From: Kiritimatiellia bacterium
GTDB taxonomy: Bacteria > Verrucomicrobiota > Kiritimatiellia > RFP12 > UBA1067
Assembly: GCA_017999015.1 (NCBI GenBank)
Contig: JAGOBZ010000022.1
Location: 1-17,851, forward strand
Length of the DNA stretch: 17,851 nucleotides
Direction of reading: 5' to 3'
The translations under genes and the position numbers were made by a program. Below the pieces are notes generated by a model. That model did no database searches and had not been told where the DNA came from. It saw nothing but the letters and a program-made list of their open reading frames with translations. The stretch's first letter is position 1. Each line of letters begins with the position of its first letter. Positions 8,174 to 14,735 of this stretch are shown one piece after another.

Positions 8174-9634
8174 TCATGGTCCGTCCTGCTTCATGAGTGT
8201 TCGCAGGTATGCCTGGTAATCCCGGTAGAGCCGCACGCTCGCAGGGCCGCCGGGCTGGCGGGTCATTTCGGGCGCGCTCATCATGCCGGGGAATTGGTAA
8301 TGCAGGATCTTCTCGAAGTTGGGGAAGCGGTCAAAGTCGCTGAGCAATCCGTCGATCGGACGCGGATGCAGCTCGATCCCGTTCCGGAAGACGAAGGTCT
8401 CGAGGTCAAGCCACAGATGGCACCCGGCCTCGTCGCATAATGACTGGAGCAACGCCGCCGCCTGCTCCCCCGTGAGGTCGCCCTCGGGCATCCGGTGGAA
8501 TCCGAAGGGGCCCAGGATGTCCAGATGGGGCAGCAACTGGCGATAGGACGCCTCCGCGCCCTGCAAGCCGTGCGGGTTGGTTGCCAGCAGCACTGGCTTG
8601 TCCGGGGCGTGGCGCCGGACGTGCGCGGTGAAGGCCCGGAAGAACTCGACCATCTCCCGGCGTTGGACCTCGGGATCGCCGCGGTTCGGCGTGTAGAGGC
8701 CGCCGCATTGCTCGCCGCTGACGTACCAGCCGTAGAACGAGGGATGCTCCCCATAACGCTCCCATAACTCGTCCGCCACCCGACGATGCCAGGCCAGCGA
8801 GTCGGGCGTGTAATCGAAGAATGCATACATGCCGACGCCGGGCATGACGTGCAGCCCCAGCTTGTCCGCCTCGTCCAGGATGGTCTCGATCGGGTCCTTG
8901 GACGCGATGGACATCCGGGCCGGATAGAGCTTCGACGGGTAGTAGGCCCGCCCCGGATACGTGTCGGGACTGAAGCTGTGCTCGGCGCGATGAACGAAAT
9001 TCTGGAACATCATCGTGATCACCAGGAGGCGTTGATCGGTGGCGTGCATCGCCCGCACCATCTCGCGCCAGTTCGCATCCGTCATCCGCCCCAATTCCGC
9101 ATTGAACGGTTTGCCCTCGCGCTCGCAATGGTGGTAGAGGTCCACCCAGGCGCCGCCCAACCGGCGTCCGGACTGCGCGTCGGAGGCGAGAATCTCCAGC
9201 GGCCGTTCGCACCGCAACGTCATCTCCTTGCCCCGCGCAGTCAGGATCACGCGGTGCGGACCGGCCTGCCCCTGCATCGGCCGCCGAAATCGAATTCCTG
9301 CCGCTGACTTGGCGGCCAATTGAAGCGTCGCCTGATGCACACATCGATCCGGCACTTCCGCGTCCCAATAGACGGCGACATCGAATGCCTTGGCAGCGTC
9401 GGCCTCGTTCCGCACGGCGCCGCGGATGTCGAGGGTGATGAGGTCCGTCACCGGCGATGGAGGTATCAGCGTCAGGCTGACCGCGCCCTGGACCCTCGCG
9501 CCGGAGGACTCCTCCGCTCGGGTCCCAATCACTCCGATCTCGACAAGGATGGTCAGGGCAACGGACACGATGACAAGCTTTTGATGCGGCTTTGCTGGCA
9601 TAGCAGTCCAATCAGAATAATGCCGAGTCTGCAT
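8174..9634 (-). CDS. Secreted DUF4434-like TIM-barrel protein, probable glycoside hydrolase
   Basis: Seen: 486 residues from the ATG at 9634, with GGAG 9 nt upstream. An in-frame ATG at 9601 (MPAKPHQKLVIVSVAL) is an alternative start. A signal peptide ends near residue 41 and an N-terminal beta-sandwich covers about 45-150. A barrel domain begins at GGAWVDLYHH (160). It contains ITMMFQNF, the dp-ET-L-EAdklGLHVMPGVGMY pattern, SFYGWYVSGEQCG with Glu308, VLLATNPHG, LDILGPFGFH and HLWLDLETFVF with Glu412. Family recollection: DUF4434 barrels show the same W..m...vi..., LDEADKLGLHVM and GWYv..E order. Glu308 and Glu412 sit where clan-A hydrolases have their acid/base and nucleophile, so a hydrolase role is plausible but inferred. 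It is the second cargo gene of the mobile unit, convergent with GH39. Confidence 0.75.
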   Translation of the reverse strand: MQTRHYSDWTAMPAKPHQKLVIVSVALTILVEIGVIGTRAEESSGARVQGAVSLTLIPPSPVTDLITLDIRGAVRNEADAAKAFDVAVYWDAEVPDRCVHQATLQLAAKSAAGIRFRRPMQGQAGPHRVILTARGKEMTLRCERPLEILASDAQSGRRLGGAWVDLYHHCEREGKPFNAELGRMTDANWREMVRAMHATDQRLLVITMMFQNFVHRAEHSFSPDTYPGRAYYPSKLYPARMSIASKDPIETILDEADKLGLHVMPGVGMYAFFDYTPDSLAWHRRVADELWERYGEHPSFYGWYVSGEQCGGLYTPNRGDPEVQRREMVEFFRAFTAHVRRHAPDKPVLLATNPHGLQGAEASYRQLLPHLDILGPFGFHRMPEGDLTGEQAAALLQSLCDEAGCHLWLDLETFVFRNGIELHPRPIDGLLSDFDRFPNFEKILHYQFPGMMSAPEMTRQPGGPASVRLYRDYQAYLRTLMKQDGP

Positions 9635-9934
9635 CAGGCAAGGCTCCGGCCTTCAGGTCTGTGAAAAACAGCAAACGCCTTGCTGTCTGATCAGGATGCC
9701 GATACGCTTCAATCCTCAACCCGGCCGAGCCAGGACAGTTGCCCGATTGAACCATAAGTGCATATCAGCCAATGTCGGCGGGCCAGCGATCGGAATCTCG
9801 GCAGTGCGGCAGAGCCGGGCCTGGGACGTTCCGCGCGGCCGGAGCGCAATGCGCGTCGCAGGGGGATACACTCCCTCCCTTGCCTGCCTGCGCCGCCGCG
9901 GCAGGCAGGCGCCTCGCATCGGGCCCGGCGGCGC
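9635..9934. other. Subterminal non-coding stretch of the mobile unit
   Basis: These 300 bases lie between the DUF4434-like gene and the right inverted repeat. Frames are open on both strands, but none shows a recognisable domain, leader or start context. The only structure I see is the perfect hairpin at 9882-9910. The stretch presumably holds the promoter of the minus-strand cargo gene, but no convincing -35/-10 pair was found. Confidence 0.4.
9882..9910. repeat. Perfect 10-bp hairpin near the right end of the mobile unit
   Basis: GCCTGCCTGC at 9882-9891 and GCAGGCAGGC at 9901-9910 are exact reverse complements separated by nine bases. The stem is GC-only at most positions and lies 25 bp inside the right inverted repeat. 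No T-run follows. It could be a transposon subterminal structure or an unrelated palindromic repeat. Confidence 0.6.
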
Positions 9935-9970
9935 TCCCGCCAAAATCGGAAGTAATTTTTGCACAGACCC
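9935..9970 (-). repeat. Right terminal inverted repeat of the mobile unit
   Basis: This 36-bp stretch is the exact reverse complement of 5979-6014. Read inward on the minus strand it starts GGGTCTGTGC. The plus-strand TAA at 9971-9973 repeats the TAA at 5976-5978, giving a 3-bp target duplication. Confidence 0.9.
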
Positions 9971-10134
9971 TAAATCGCTTTGTTGTCGCCGTGCTGGTCA
10001 GCTTGGGTATGTGCGCTTGATCCTTTGCGGTCAGGCCGCACTCCAGCTGGGATTCACCGATCCACCGCCCGAGATCGGCCGGTCGAAAGACGTCGACGGT
10101 ATTGTGCTGCCGGCCGATTGGGAGCTTTTCATAG
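9971..10134 (-). pseudogene. N-proximal part of the propeller/LamG-like relic, split by the transposon
   Basis: Seen on the minus strand: one frame reads SFDRPISGGGSVNPSWS. A neighbouring frame continues with PDRK and then HTQADQHGDNKAI, which joins YVCELANP across the mobile unit. NPSWSPD followed by an IYV strand resembles a PD40/TolB-type beta-propeller blade, so the parent may have been a propeller protein; this is a weak family call from one blade. A frame switch is needed within NPSWS/PD, so the gene was already broken or has decayed since. The upstream end meets the photolyase relic near 10135, with no start codon that belongs to this protein. Confidence 0.5.
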
Positions 10135-10376
10135 CGGGCATGATGCGACCACACATGGGTGCTTTCCTCGGCGACTTCCGCCATCCAGACCGCATCGCAC
10201 GCCGGGTCGAAACCGTCGAACGCGGCCGAGTCGCGGTTCAGCTGGTCGCCGAGCACCAGCACCAGGCGACGCGGGCAGGCTTGGGCATGAAAGTTCATGC
10301 GGGTTGTCGCACGTCGCGCGCATCTGTTTCGAGTTGAGGTTCTCACGTGCCCGGTGCGGAATTCGCGGGCATTCAT
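10135..10376 (-). pseudogene. 5' relic of a photolyase-related (cryptochrome/FeS-BCP-like) gene
   Basis: Seen: an ATG at 10376 overlaps the SDR stop as ATGA; a second ATG lies at 10298. The reading LVLVLGDQLNRDSAAFDGFD continues to VWMAEVAEESTHVWSH, the typical N-terminus of deoxyribodipyrimidine-photolyase-related proteins of about 500 residues. After VWSH, near 10135, the similarity ends and the frame runs into the propeller relic and the mobile unit. Only about 45 family residues survive and no FAD-binding region is present, so no activity is expected. Known context: SDR/DUF2867 and photolyase-related genes are often neighbours, which supports both calls. A deletion or recombination removed the rest. 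Confidence 0.7.
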
Positions 10377-12004
10377 TCGCTTCTCTCTGCGGCCCGGGCA
10401 AGGCCGCCCAGCATCCCGGCGAAAACGAGTTGGTGCAGGGGCCACACGCCATACCAGTAGGCCAATCCCCACAAGCCGACCGGATCGAAGGTCGCCGTCT
10501 GGGTCAGGCGGGCGTGCTCACCGTCGGGGCGCACTTCGAAGTCGAGCCAGGCGCGGCCGGGCAGCTTCATCTCGGCTTGGAGCCTGAGTCGCCGATCCGG
10601 CTCGATCGCCTCGACGCGCCAGCAGTCCACAACATCGCCCACATGCAAGCGGGCCGGGTCGCGGCGACCGCGCCGCATGCCGACGCCGCCGGCGAGAAGG
10701 TCGAGCCAGCCGCGCGCTGCCCAAAGCCAGTTCGCGTAGTGCCAGCCGGCCTCGCCGCCGATCCGTTCCACCATGGCGAACACGCGCGGCACAGCGGCCG
10801 ATACGCGCAGGGAGCGCGAGTCCACCAGGCGATTGCCAAAGCGCGTGCCGCCCCATTGACGGGGCGCGCCGGCTGAGGAAAGGGCGTCGGACCAGCGTGT
10901 TTGAGCGAGCTGGGAATCCTCGTTGCGCAGTGCCCCCGCGATGGCCTCGAGCGTCGGAATCGGGCGGATGGAAAACGTTGTGGCCGCGCCGCTGTCGCGC
11001 ACGACGGTCGGATGCCGGATGCTATCGATTAGTTTGCGACCCACGCGCGCGAACAGGGGTGTGACAAGCCCCAGCCACAAGCTCGACAGCCGCGGCGTCA
11101 GAAAAGGCACAGGAATCATCAAGCGCCGCAAGCCGCGCTGGCGGGCGTATTCGCGCATGAGGTCGCCATAGGAGACACGATCCGGGCCGCCAATTTCGAA
11201 GATCGCGTGGCCGGCCGTCTTCAAGGTGAGCGCCTCGCGCAGGTAAGCGAGCACATCGCCGATGGCGATCGGTTGGGCGGCGACGTTGACCCAGCGCGGC
11301 GTGAGCATGACCGGCAGGCGCTCGACGAGTGCGCGGATCATTTCAAAGGACAGACTGCCCGAGCCGATGATGATTGAGGCGCGGAATTCGATCACCGGCA
11401 CGCCGTGCGCGCGCAAGCGCTCGCCCACTTCGTGGCGGCTGCGCAAGTGCGCCGAAAGCTCCGGGCCATCCTCGCCCAATCCGCCGAGGTAGATGATGCG
11501 TTGAACACCCGCGGCGCGCGCGACGGCGGAGAAATTGTCCGCGGCGAGCCGGTCTTGCGCCTCGAAGTCGCCGGTCGCGCTCATCGAATGAACCAGGTAA
11601 AAAGCGGCCTGCGCGCCGGACATGGCGGACGAGAGGGACGCCGCATCGAGCAGGTCGCCGGCAACGACTTCGACGCCCGCCGGCACGCGCGAGAGCAGAT
11701 GGTCCGGCTTCCGCGCCAAACACCGCACACGCCAGCCGGCTTCGAGCAGCTTCGGCAACAAGCGTCCGCCCACGTATCCGGTGGCGCCGGTGAGGAGGAC
11801 GAGGTTGGAAGAATCGGGGACCTGATTCAACTCAGCCTGATCGCACGCGGCCTCGCGGCCGTCGTGATCGAACCAGAGCGGATCAATCGTGCCATAGTTG
11901 CCGAACCGCTCGCGCAGCGGGCCTTTCATCCGGCCAAGGAACGCGTCGTGGCGGTCGGTGCGGAAATCGGGATCGTGCCAGTCCATCGAATACCGGCCGA
12001 GCAT
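10373..12004 (-). CDS. SDR-family NAD(P)-binding protein with DUF2867 C-terminus; true start probably TTG at 11830
   Basis: Seen: the frame is open from an ATG at 12004 (543 residues). The SDR part begins only at LNQVPDSSNLVLLTGATGY. TTG at 11830, preceded by AGG, would give a 485-residue protein of normal family length. Numbered from that TTG, the Rossmann motif is Gly15, Gly18, Gly21 (TGATGYVGG). Next come AGDLLDAASL, AFYLVHSM, RIIYLGGLGEDG and FRASIIIGSGS. From about 290 on there is a DUF2867 region (GWHYANWLWAARGWLDLL, then AYWYGVWPLHQLVFAGML). Family knowledge: atypical/complex-type SDR-like epimerase relatives whose substrate is unknown. It is cytoplasmic and has no signal peptide. The first about 51 codons of the long frame are a GH29 scrap, not SDR. 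It overlaps the photolyase relic by ATGA. It looks unrelated to the surrounding polysaccharide genes. Confidence 0.8.
   Translation of the reverse strand: MLGRYSMDWHDPDFRTDRHDAFLGRMKGPLRERFGNYGTIDPLWFDHDGREAACDQAELNQVPDSSNLVLLTGATGYVGGRLLPKLLEAGWRVRCLARKPDHLLSRVPAGVEVVAGDLLDAASLSSAMSGAQAAFYLVHSMSATGDFEAQDRLAADNFSAVARAAGVQRIIYLGGLGEDGPELSAHLRSRHEVGERLRAHGVPVIEFRASIIIGSGSLSFEMIRALVERLPVMLTPRWVNVAAQPIAIGDVLAYLREALTLKTAGHAIFEIGGPDRVSYGDLMREYARQRGLRRLMIPVPFLTPRLSSLWLGLVTPLFARVGRKLIDSIRHPTVVRDSGAATTFSIRPIPTLEAIAGALRNEDSQLAQTRWSDALSSAGAPRQWGGTRFGNRLVDSRSLRVSAAVPRVFAMVERIGGEAGWHYANWLWAARGWLDLLAGGVGMRRGRRDPARLHVGDVVDCWRVEAIEPDRRLRLQAEMKLPGRAWLDFEVRPDGEHARLTQTATFDPVGLWGLAYWYGVWPLHQLVFAGMLGGLARAAERSE
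11852..12004 (-). pseudogene. GH29 alpha-L-fucosidase fragment, in frame with the SDR
   Basis: Seen: the reading RYSMDWHDPDF, then RHDAFLGRMKGPLRERFGNY, then GTIDPLWFDHDG. This matches the central barrel stretch of GH29 fucosidases, usually like YS.mDWHhPDY...MKgQLrELlt.YGpig.LWFDG. The Asp of LWFD, residue 46 from the ATG at 12004, corresponds to the catalytic nucleophile. GH29 enzymes are about 450-600 residues; only about 50 remain, so this cannot be active. The fragment starts 7 nt after the stop of the 822-residue gene and passes into the SDR without a stop. Either it is a dead remnant upstream of the SDR start, or it is translated as an N-terminal extension. Confidence 0.7.
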
Positions 12005-12011
12005 CGCTCGT

Positions 12012-14480
12012 TTAGAAATATTCAAATTGTGCCGTGGCGGTGGTGTCAGCGTCCGCAGTGACGCGCAACCAGTAGGCCCCAAATGCCGCAGGGAATTCAT
12101 AATCGGTTGTCTCTCCCGCCTCGACCTTGAGAACAGCGACCTCGCTCCAGGTTCGAGTGCCGGCCACATCCGCCTCAACCTTGAAGCTCACGAGGTGTTT
12201 GCTGGCATGAGAGAGCGTCAGCCGCTTCTGGTCGAAGCCGGTTGCCAGATAGGCATCGCTGGGAGCGTTCGCTTTCACGGGTGAATTGAACCAGGGTCCG
12301 CCGCGACCGCGCGGTTTGCCGAACGACCAGAGATCGTCCACCGCGCCGGCCCAGAGGGCGCACTTGCCGTCATCGCTGCGGATGATGTGGTCGCCCCTGG
12401 CGCCGTCGGCAACGCCGCTCAGGACGAGCAGGCCGCGGTAGCTGGCGAAGTCATGGATACGCCGGTTGTGCGTGGCGATGGGCCGCAGCTTGATGAAGCC
12501 GCCGGCGTTCTCAGCGGGCACTTCGTAGAACGTGCCGCCGACGTTGAGGAGATTGCGCTCGGTGCAGACTTCGCGGCATAGCCGGGCGTAGCCGAGCGGG
12601 CCGGGTTGATCGAGCGCCGGATCGCCCTTGGGCAACCGCCAGCGCTGGCCGCTCTCGTCCGCGTAAAGAACCGATGCGGCGTCGGCGGTGATGAGCGGCG
12701 CGGCGATGGCGACGCTCTTGGCGGTCCACGCAGCGCCTTCCGGGTCGCTCACGGCGCGGAGCTCGAGGTGGGCGTCCATGTCGTAGGCGCCCAGCTCGCC
12801 GCTTCCGTTCCTCGCAACAAAGCGCAGGGTCCTGAACTCAGCGCCGCGAGCGTGGAGCACACCGCCGCTGGCTTGCTCGTCCCCGGGGAGTGCGATGCCG
12901 GCAAACATCGGCGCGGCCTCCATCGAACGCGGGTCATCAGCGCGGTAGTGGAAGAAGGCGGTGGCCTTCGCGGCATCGCGGCTGGAGGTCAGACGCAGCC
13001 AGGCGCCAGTCTCCGTCGAAAGAAACTCCAGCCAGACATTGCCGCTCGCCGGAACGCTCACATCGCGCAGCTTCGTCCATTTGCCATCGCCCTGCGAGTC
13101 CACTTCGAGATGGAAGGTGACCGGTTCCGCGCTGCGATGCGCGAGATGCAGGGATCGCTTGGCGAAGCCGGAGAACAGGAACGGCTCGCTGGCCGCGCCC
13201 GCTTTGACGTCGTCCTTGAGCCAGACCGCGCCGCGACCGAGCGCCGGGCCGAACGAGCCGAGGCGCGACGGCTCAACAAACCAGAGATTGGATTGCGATT
13301 TGCCGGGGCCGGCGAGGTTGCCCTTCAGCCGGTCCTTGTTGAGGAACTCGCTCTGCGCGGTATCGTCGCAGCCGAAGACCACGCGGTCGTTCCAGCGACA
13401 GAAATCACCGATGACCTTCAGATAGGCCGAGCGCGGCGCAAGGCCGAGAGAGCTGGCAGCGGAGAAGGTCCGGGGAAACCGCCAGAAACTGCCGTGCATG
13501 GTCATCAGCAGCGCTTCCTCGCCGATGTCCCGAATGCGCGGCCACTCGGTGTTCCAGCCGTGCGCGCCGTCGTAGCAGTGCGACGCCTTCGGCAGCCGAT
13601 AGGCGTGCCAGCGCCCGCCATCGAGCAGCATGAGAATGAGCGATCGATGATCCCATCCGATGCTCCAGAGGCGATCGTCGCCAGGCGGGTTGCCGTTGAT
13701 GCCGCCGGGGCCGGTGACATCGGTGAACTGGTTGCGGCGGATGACGGTCCACTGGGCGGCCTTTCCATCCCATTGCGCGAGGCAGCCGCTTGGGACGGCG
13801 GGATCCTTGCGCGCCTCGGCGGCGTGGTCGCCGTTGTTGGCATAGACGTAGCGGCCTTGCGCGGAGTAAAAGCCTTTGCCGTGGTAGCCGGGAAGATTGG
13901 CTTTGCGGCCGGTCTTCACCTGTTCGTCGGCCCAGATCTCCTTCACGGCAAGCGTCTTCACGTCCACTTCGTAAATGCCTTCCTCCATCGTGGCGAAGAC
14001 GATCTTGCCCGCCGGGTCGGTCAGATGCCGCGCAAGTCCCGTGTGGCGGCCAAACATCCTGTCGCAGGGAATCACCCGCACAGAGCGATCTGCGCGGATG
14101 GCATACGGTCCGATGAAGAGCTGTCCCGACTCGCGGTGGATCATGCGGTTCGCGGGTGTGCCGCCAACGCTCTCGGGCCGGATGATCTGTTCGAGGCCCG
14201 GCGTGATCTCGTAGAGCTTGTCCGTCGAGCCGGCGGGTTTGTGCGGCGCGTAGGAGATGACCCACAACCGATCAGCCCACGGCGCCACCGCCCCGGTGCC
14301 GCACTCGCCTTCGTCGTTGAACATGGCGAGGCGCGGGTAGATGCCGGAGAGGTTGCGCGGTTCGGCGGCTTCGACATGGTCGGGCAGCGTCAGGGCGCAG
14401 AACACCCAGCCGAATCCGCAGGCGGCGCGAGCATACCTCCATAGCCATTGCAGCGGCCGCGAGCTCTTCCTGGATTTCAT
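12012..14480 (-). CDS. Large secreted protein of unknown family with duplicated C-terminal-type domain
   Basis: Seen: 822 residues from the ATG at 14480. An N-terminal leader (basic MKSRKSSR, hydrophobic core, cleavage near VEAAE, residue 39) indicates export. Residues 45-400 have propeller-like strand patterns (DRLWVISY, GKIVFATMEEGIYEVD, GRYVYANNGDH, DRLWSIGWDHRS). Residues 399-513 and 709-822 are clearly related to each other. Both run LW....LwsFG...GRG..W....VKA.A.SD..L..GF..+.L.L.H, then an EF....GA.WLR+T stretch and an ATA.F.Y end. I do not recognise the family or any catalytic motif. Proteins of this kind occur beside glycoside hydrolases, so a carbohydrate-binding or lyase-like role is possible but unproven. 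No clear Shine-Dalgarno is visible. The next reading frame starts 7 nt after its stop. Confidence 0.85.
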   Translation of the reverse strand: MKSRKSSRPLQWLWRYARAACGFGWVFCALTLPDHVEAAEPRNLSGIYPRLAMFNDEGECGTGAVAPWADRLWVISYAPHKPAGSTDKLYEITPGLEQIIRPESVGGTPANRMIHRESGQLFIGPYAIRADRSVRVIPCDRMFGRHTGLARHLTDPAGKIVFATMEEGIYEVDVKTLAVKEIWADEQVKTGRKANLPGYHGKGFYSAQGRYVYANNGDHAAEARKDPAVPSGCLAQWDGKAAQWTVIRRNQFTDVTGPGGINGNPPGDDRLWSIGWDHRSLILMLLDGGRWHAYRLPKASHCYDGAHGWNTEWPRIRDIGEEALLMTMHGSFWRFPRTFSAASSLGLAPRSAYLKVIGDFCRWNDRVVFGCDDTAQSEFLNKDRLKGNLAGPGKSQSNLWFVEPSRLGSFGPALGRGAVWLKDDVKAGAASEPFLFSGFAKRSLHLAHRSAEPVTFHLEVDSQGDGKWTKLRDVSVPASGNVWLEFLSTETGAWLRLTSSRDAAKATAFFHYRADDPRSMEAAPMFAGIALPGDEQASGGVLHARGAEFRTLRFVARNGSGELGAYDMDAHLELRAVSDPEGAAWTAKSVAIAAPLITADAASVLYADESGQRWRLPKGDPALDQPGPLGYARLCREVCTERNLLNVGGTFYEVPAENAGGFIKLRPIATHNRRIHDFASYRGLLVLSGVADGARGDHIIRSDDGKCALWAGAVDDLWSFGKPRGRGGPWFNSPVKANAPSDAYLATGFDQKRLTLSHASKHLVSFKVEADVAGTRTWSEVAVLKVEAGETTDYEFPAAFGAYWLRVTADADTTATAQFEYF

Positions 14481-14735
14481 AAGCGATCGATGGAAACCGC
14501 CCGAAGCATGCCCGAAAGGAAGAGGCTCTTCAAGGTCTATTGGCCAAGAAGGGATCCGTTGATAATCGCTACTGCTCGCCGCTGAGCCTGCGCCTCCTTC
14601 GTCTCAGCCTGACAGAGGTCTGCCGCGTCCCGGAAGATCGGATGGCACCGGTCGCCCCGGCTCATCATGTGGCGCCGGCCCCCTGATACTCCACTCTCAA
14701 CTTGCGCGCTACGACAGGCGAATGACCCTGCCGAC
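14481..14735. other. Gap between the GH43 pseudogene and the 822-residue gene
   Basis: No coding frame with a recognisable domain was seen on either strand. The bases before 14800, including the last codons of the GH43 pseudogene, seem unrelated to GH43. GATAAGAACTG at 14745-14755 has a near copy, ATAAGAACTG, around 17732, in the other gene-free stretch of this window. Nothing else could be assigned. Confidence 0.35.

Larger units (their letters stand above)
5976..9973. mobile_element. Non-autonomous transposon with GH39-like and DUF4434-like cargo, no transposase
   Basis: Seen: a perfect 36-bp inverted repeat at 5979-6014 and 9935-9970, both reading inward from GGGTCTGTGC. It is flanked by a direct TAA at 5976-5978 and 9971-9973. 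The unit is 3,992 bp without the duplication. It holds one plus-strand and one minus-strand gene, convergent, both for carbohydrate-active enzymes, and no reading frame resembling a transposase. Removing the unit and one TAA joins the flanks into an open minus-strand frame (GDNKAIYVCELANPVPAQF), as expected for a single clean insertion. Known: several IS families, including subgroups of IS5, duplicate a 3-bp TNA target. Inference: the unit is moved in trans by a related insertion sequence elsewhere in the genome. The family assignment is tentative. Confidence 0.75.

Noticed and set aside
8406..9611. A 401-codon open frame on the minus strand in another phase
   Set aside because: It is a shifted-frame shadow of the DUF4434-like gene, with Arg/Gly/Ala-rich composition.
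9696..10337. A 213-codon plus-strand frame crossing the right transposon end
   Set aside because: It runs through the hairpin, the inverted repeat and two relics read on the other strand, so it cannot be one ancestral gene.
12606..14444. A 612-codon open frame on the plus strand
   Set aside because: It is antisense to the 822-residue exported protein, which has a signal peptide and related internal domains. The plus-strand translation shows no domain.
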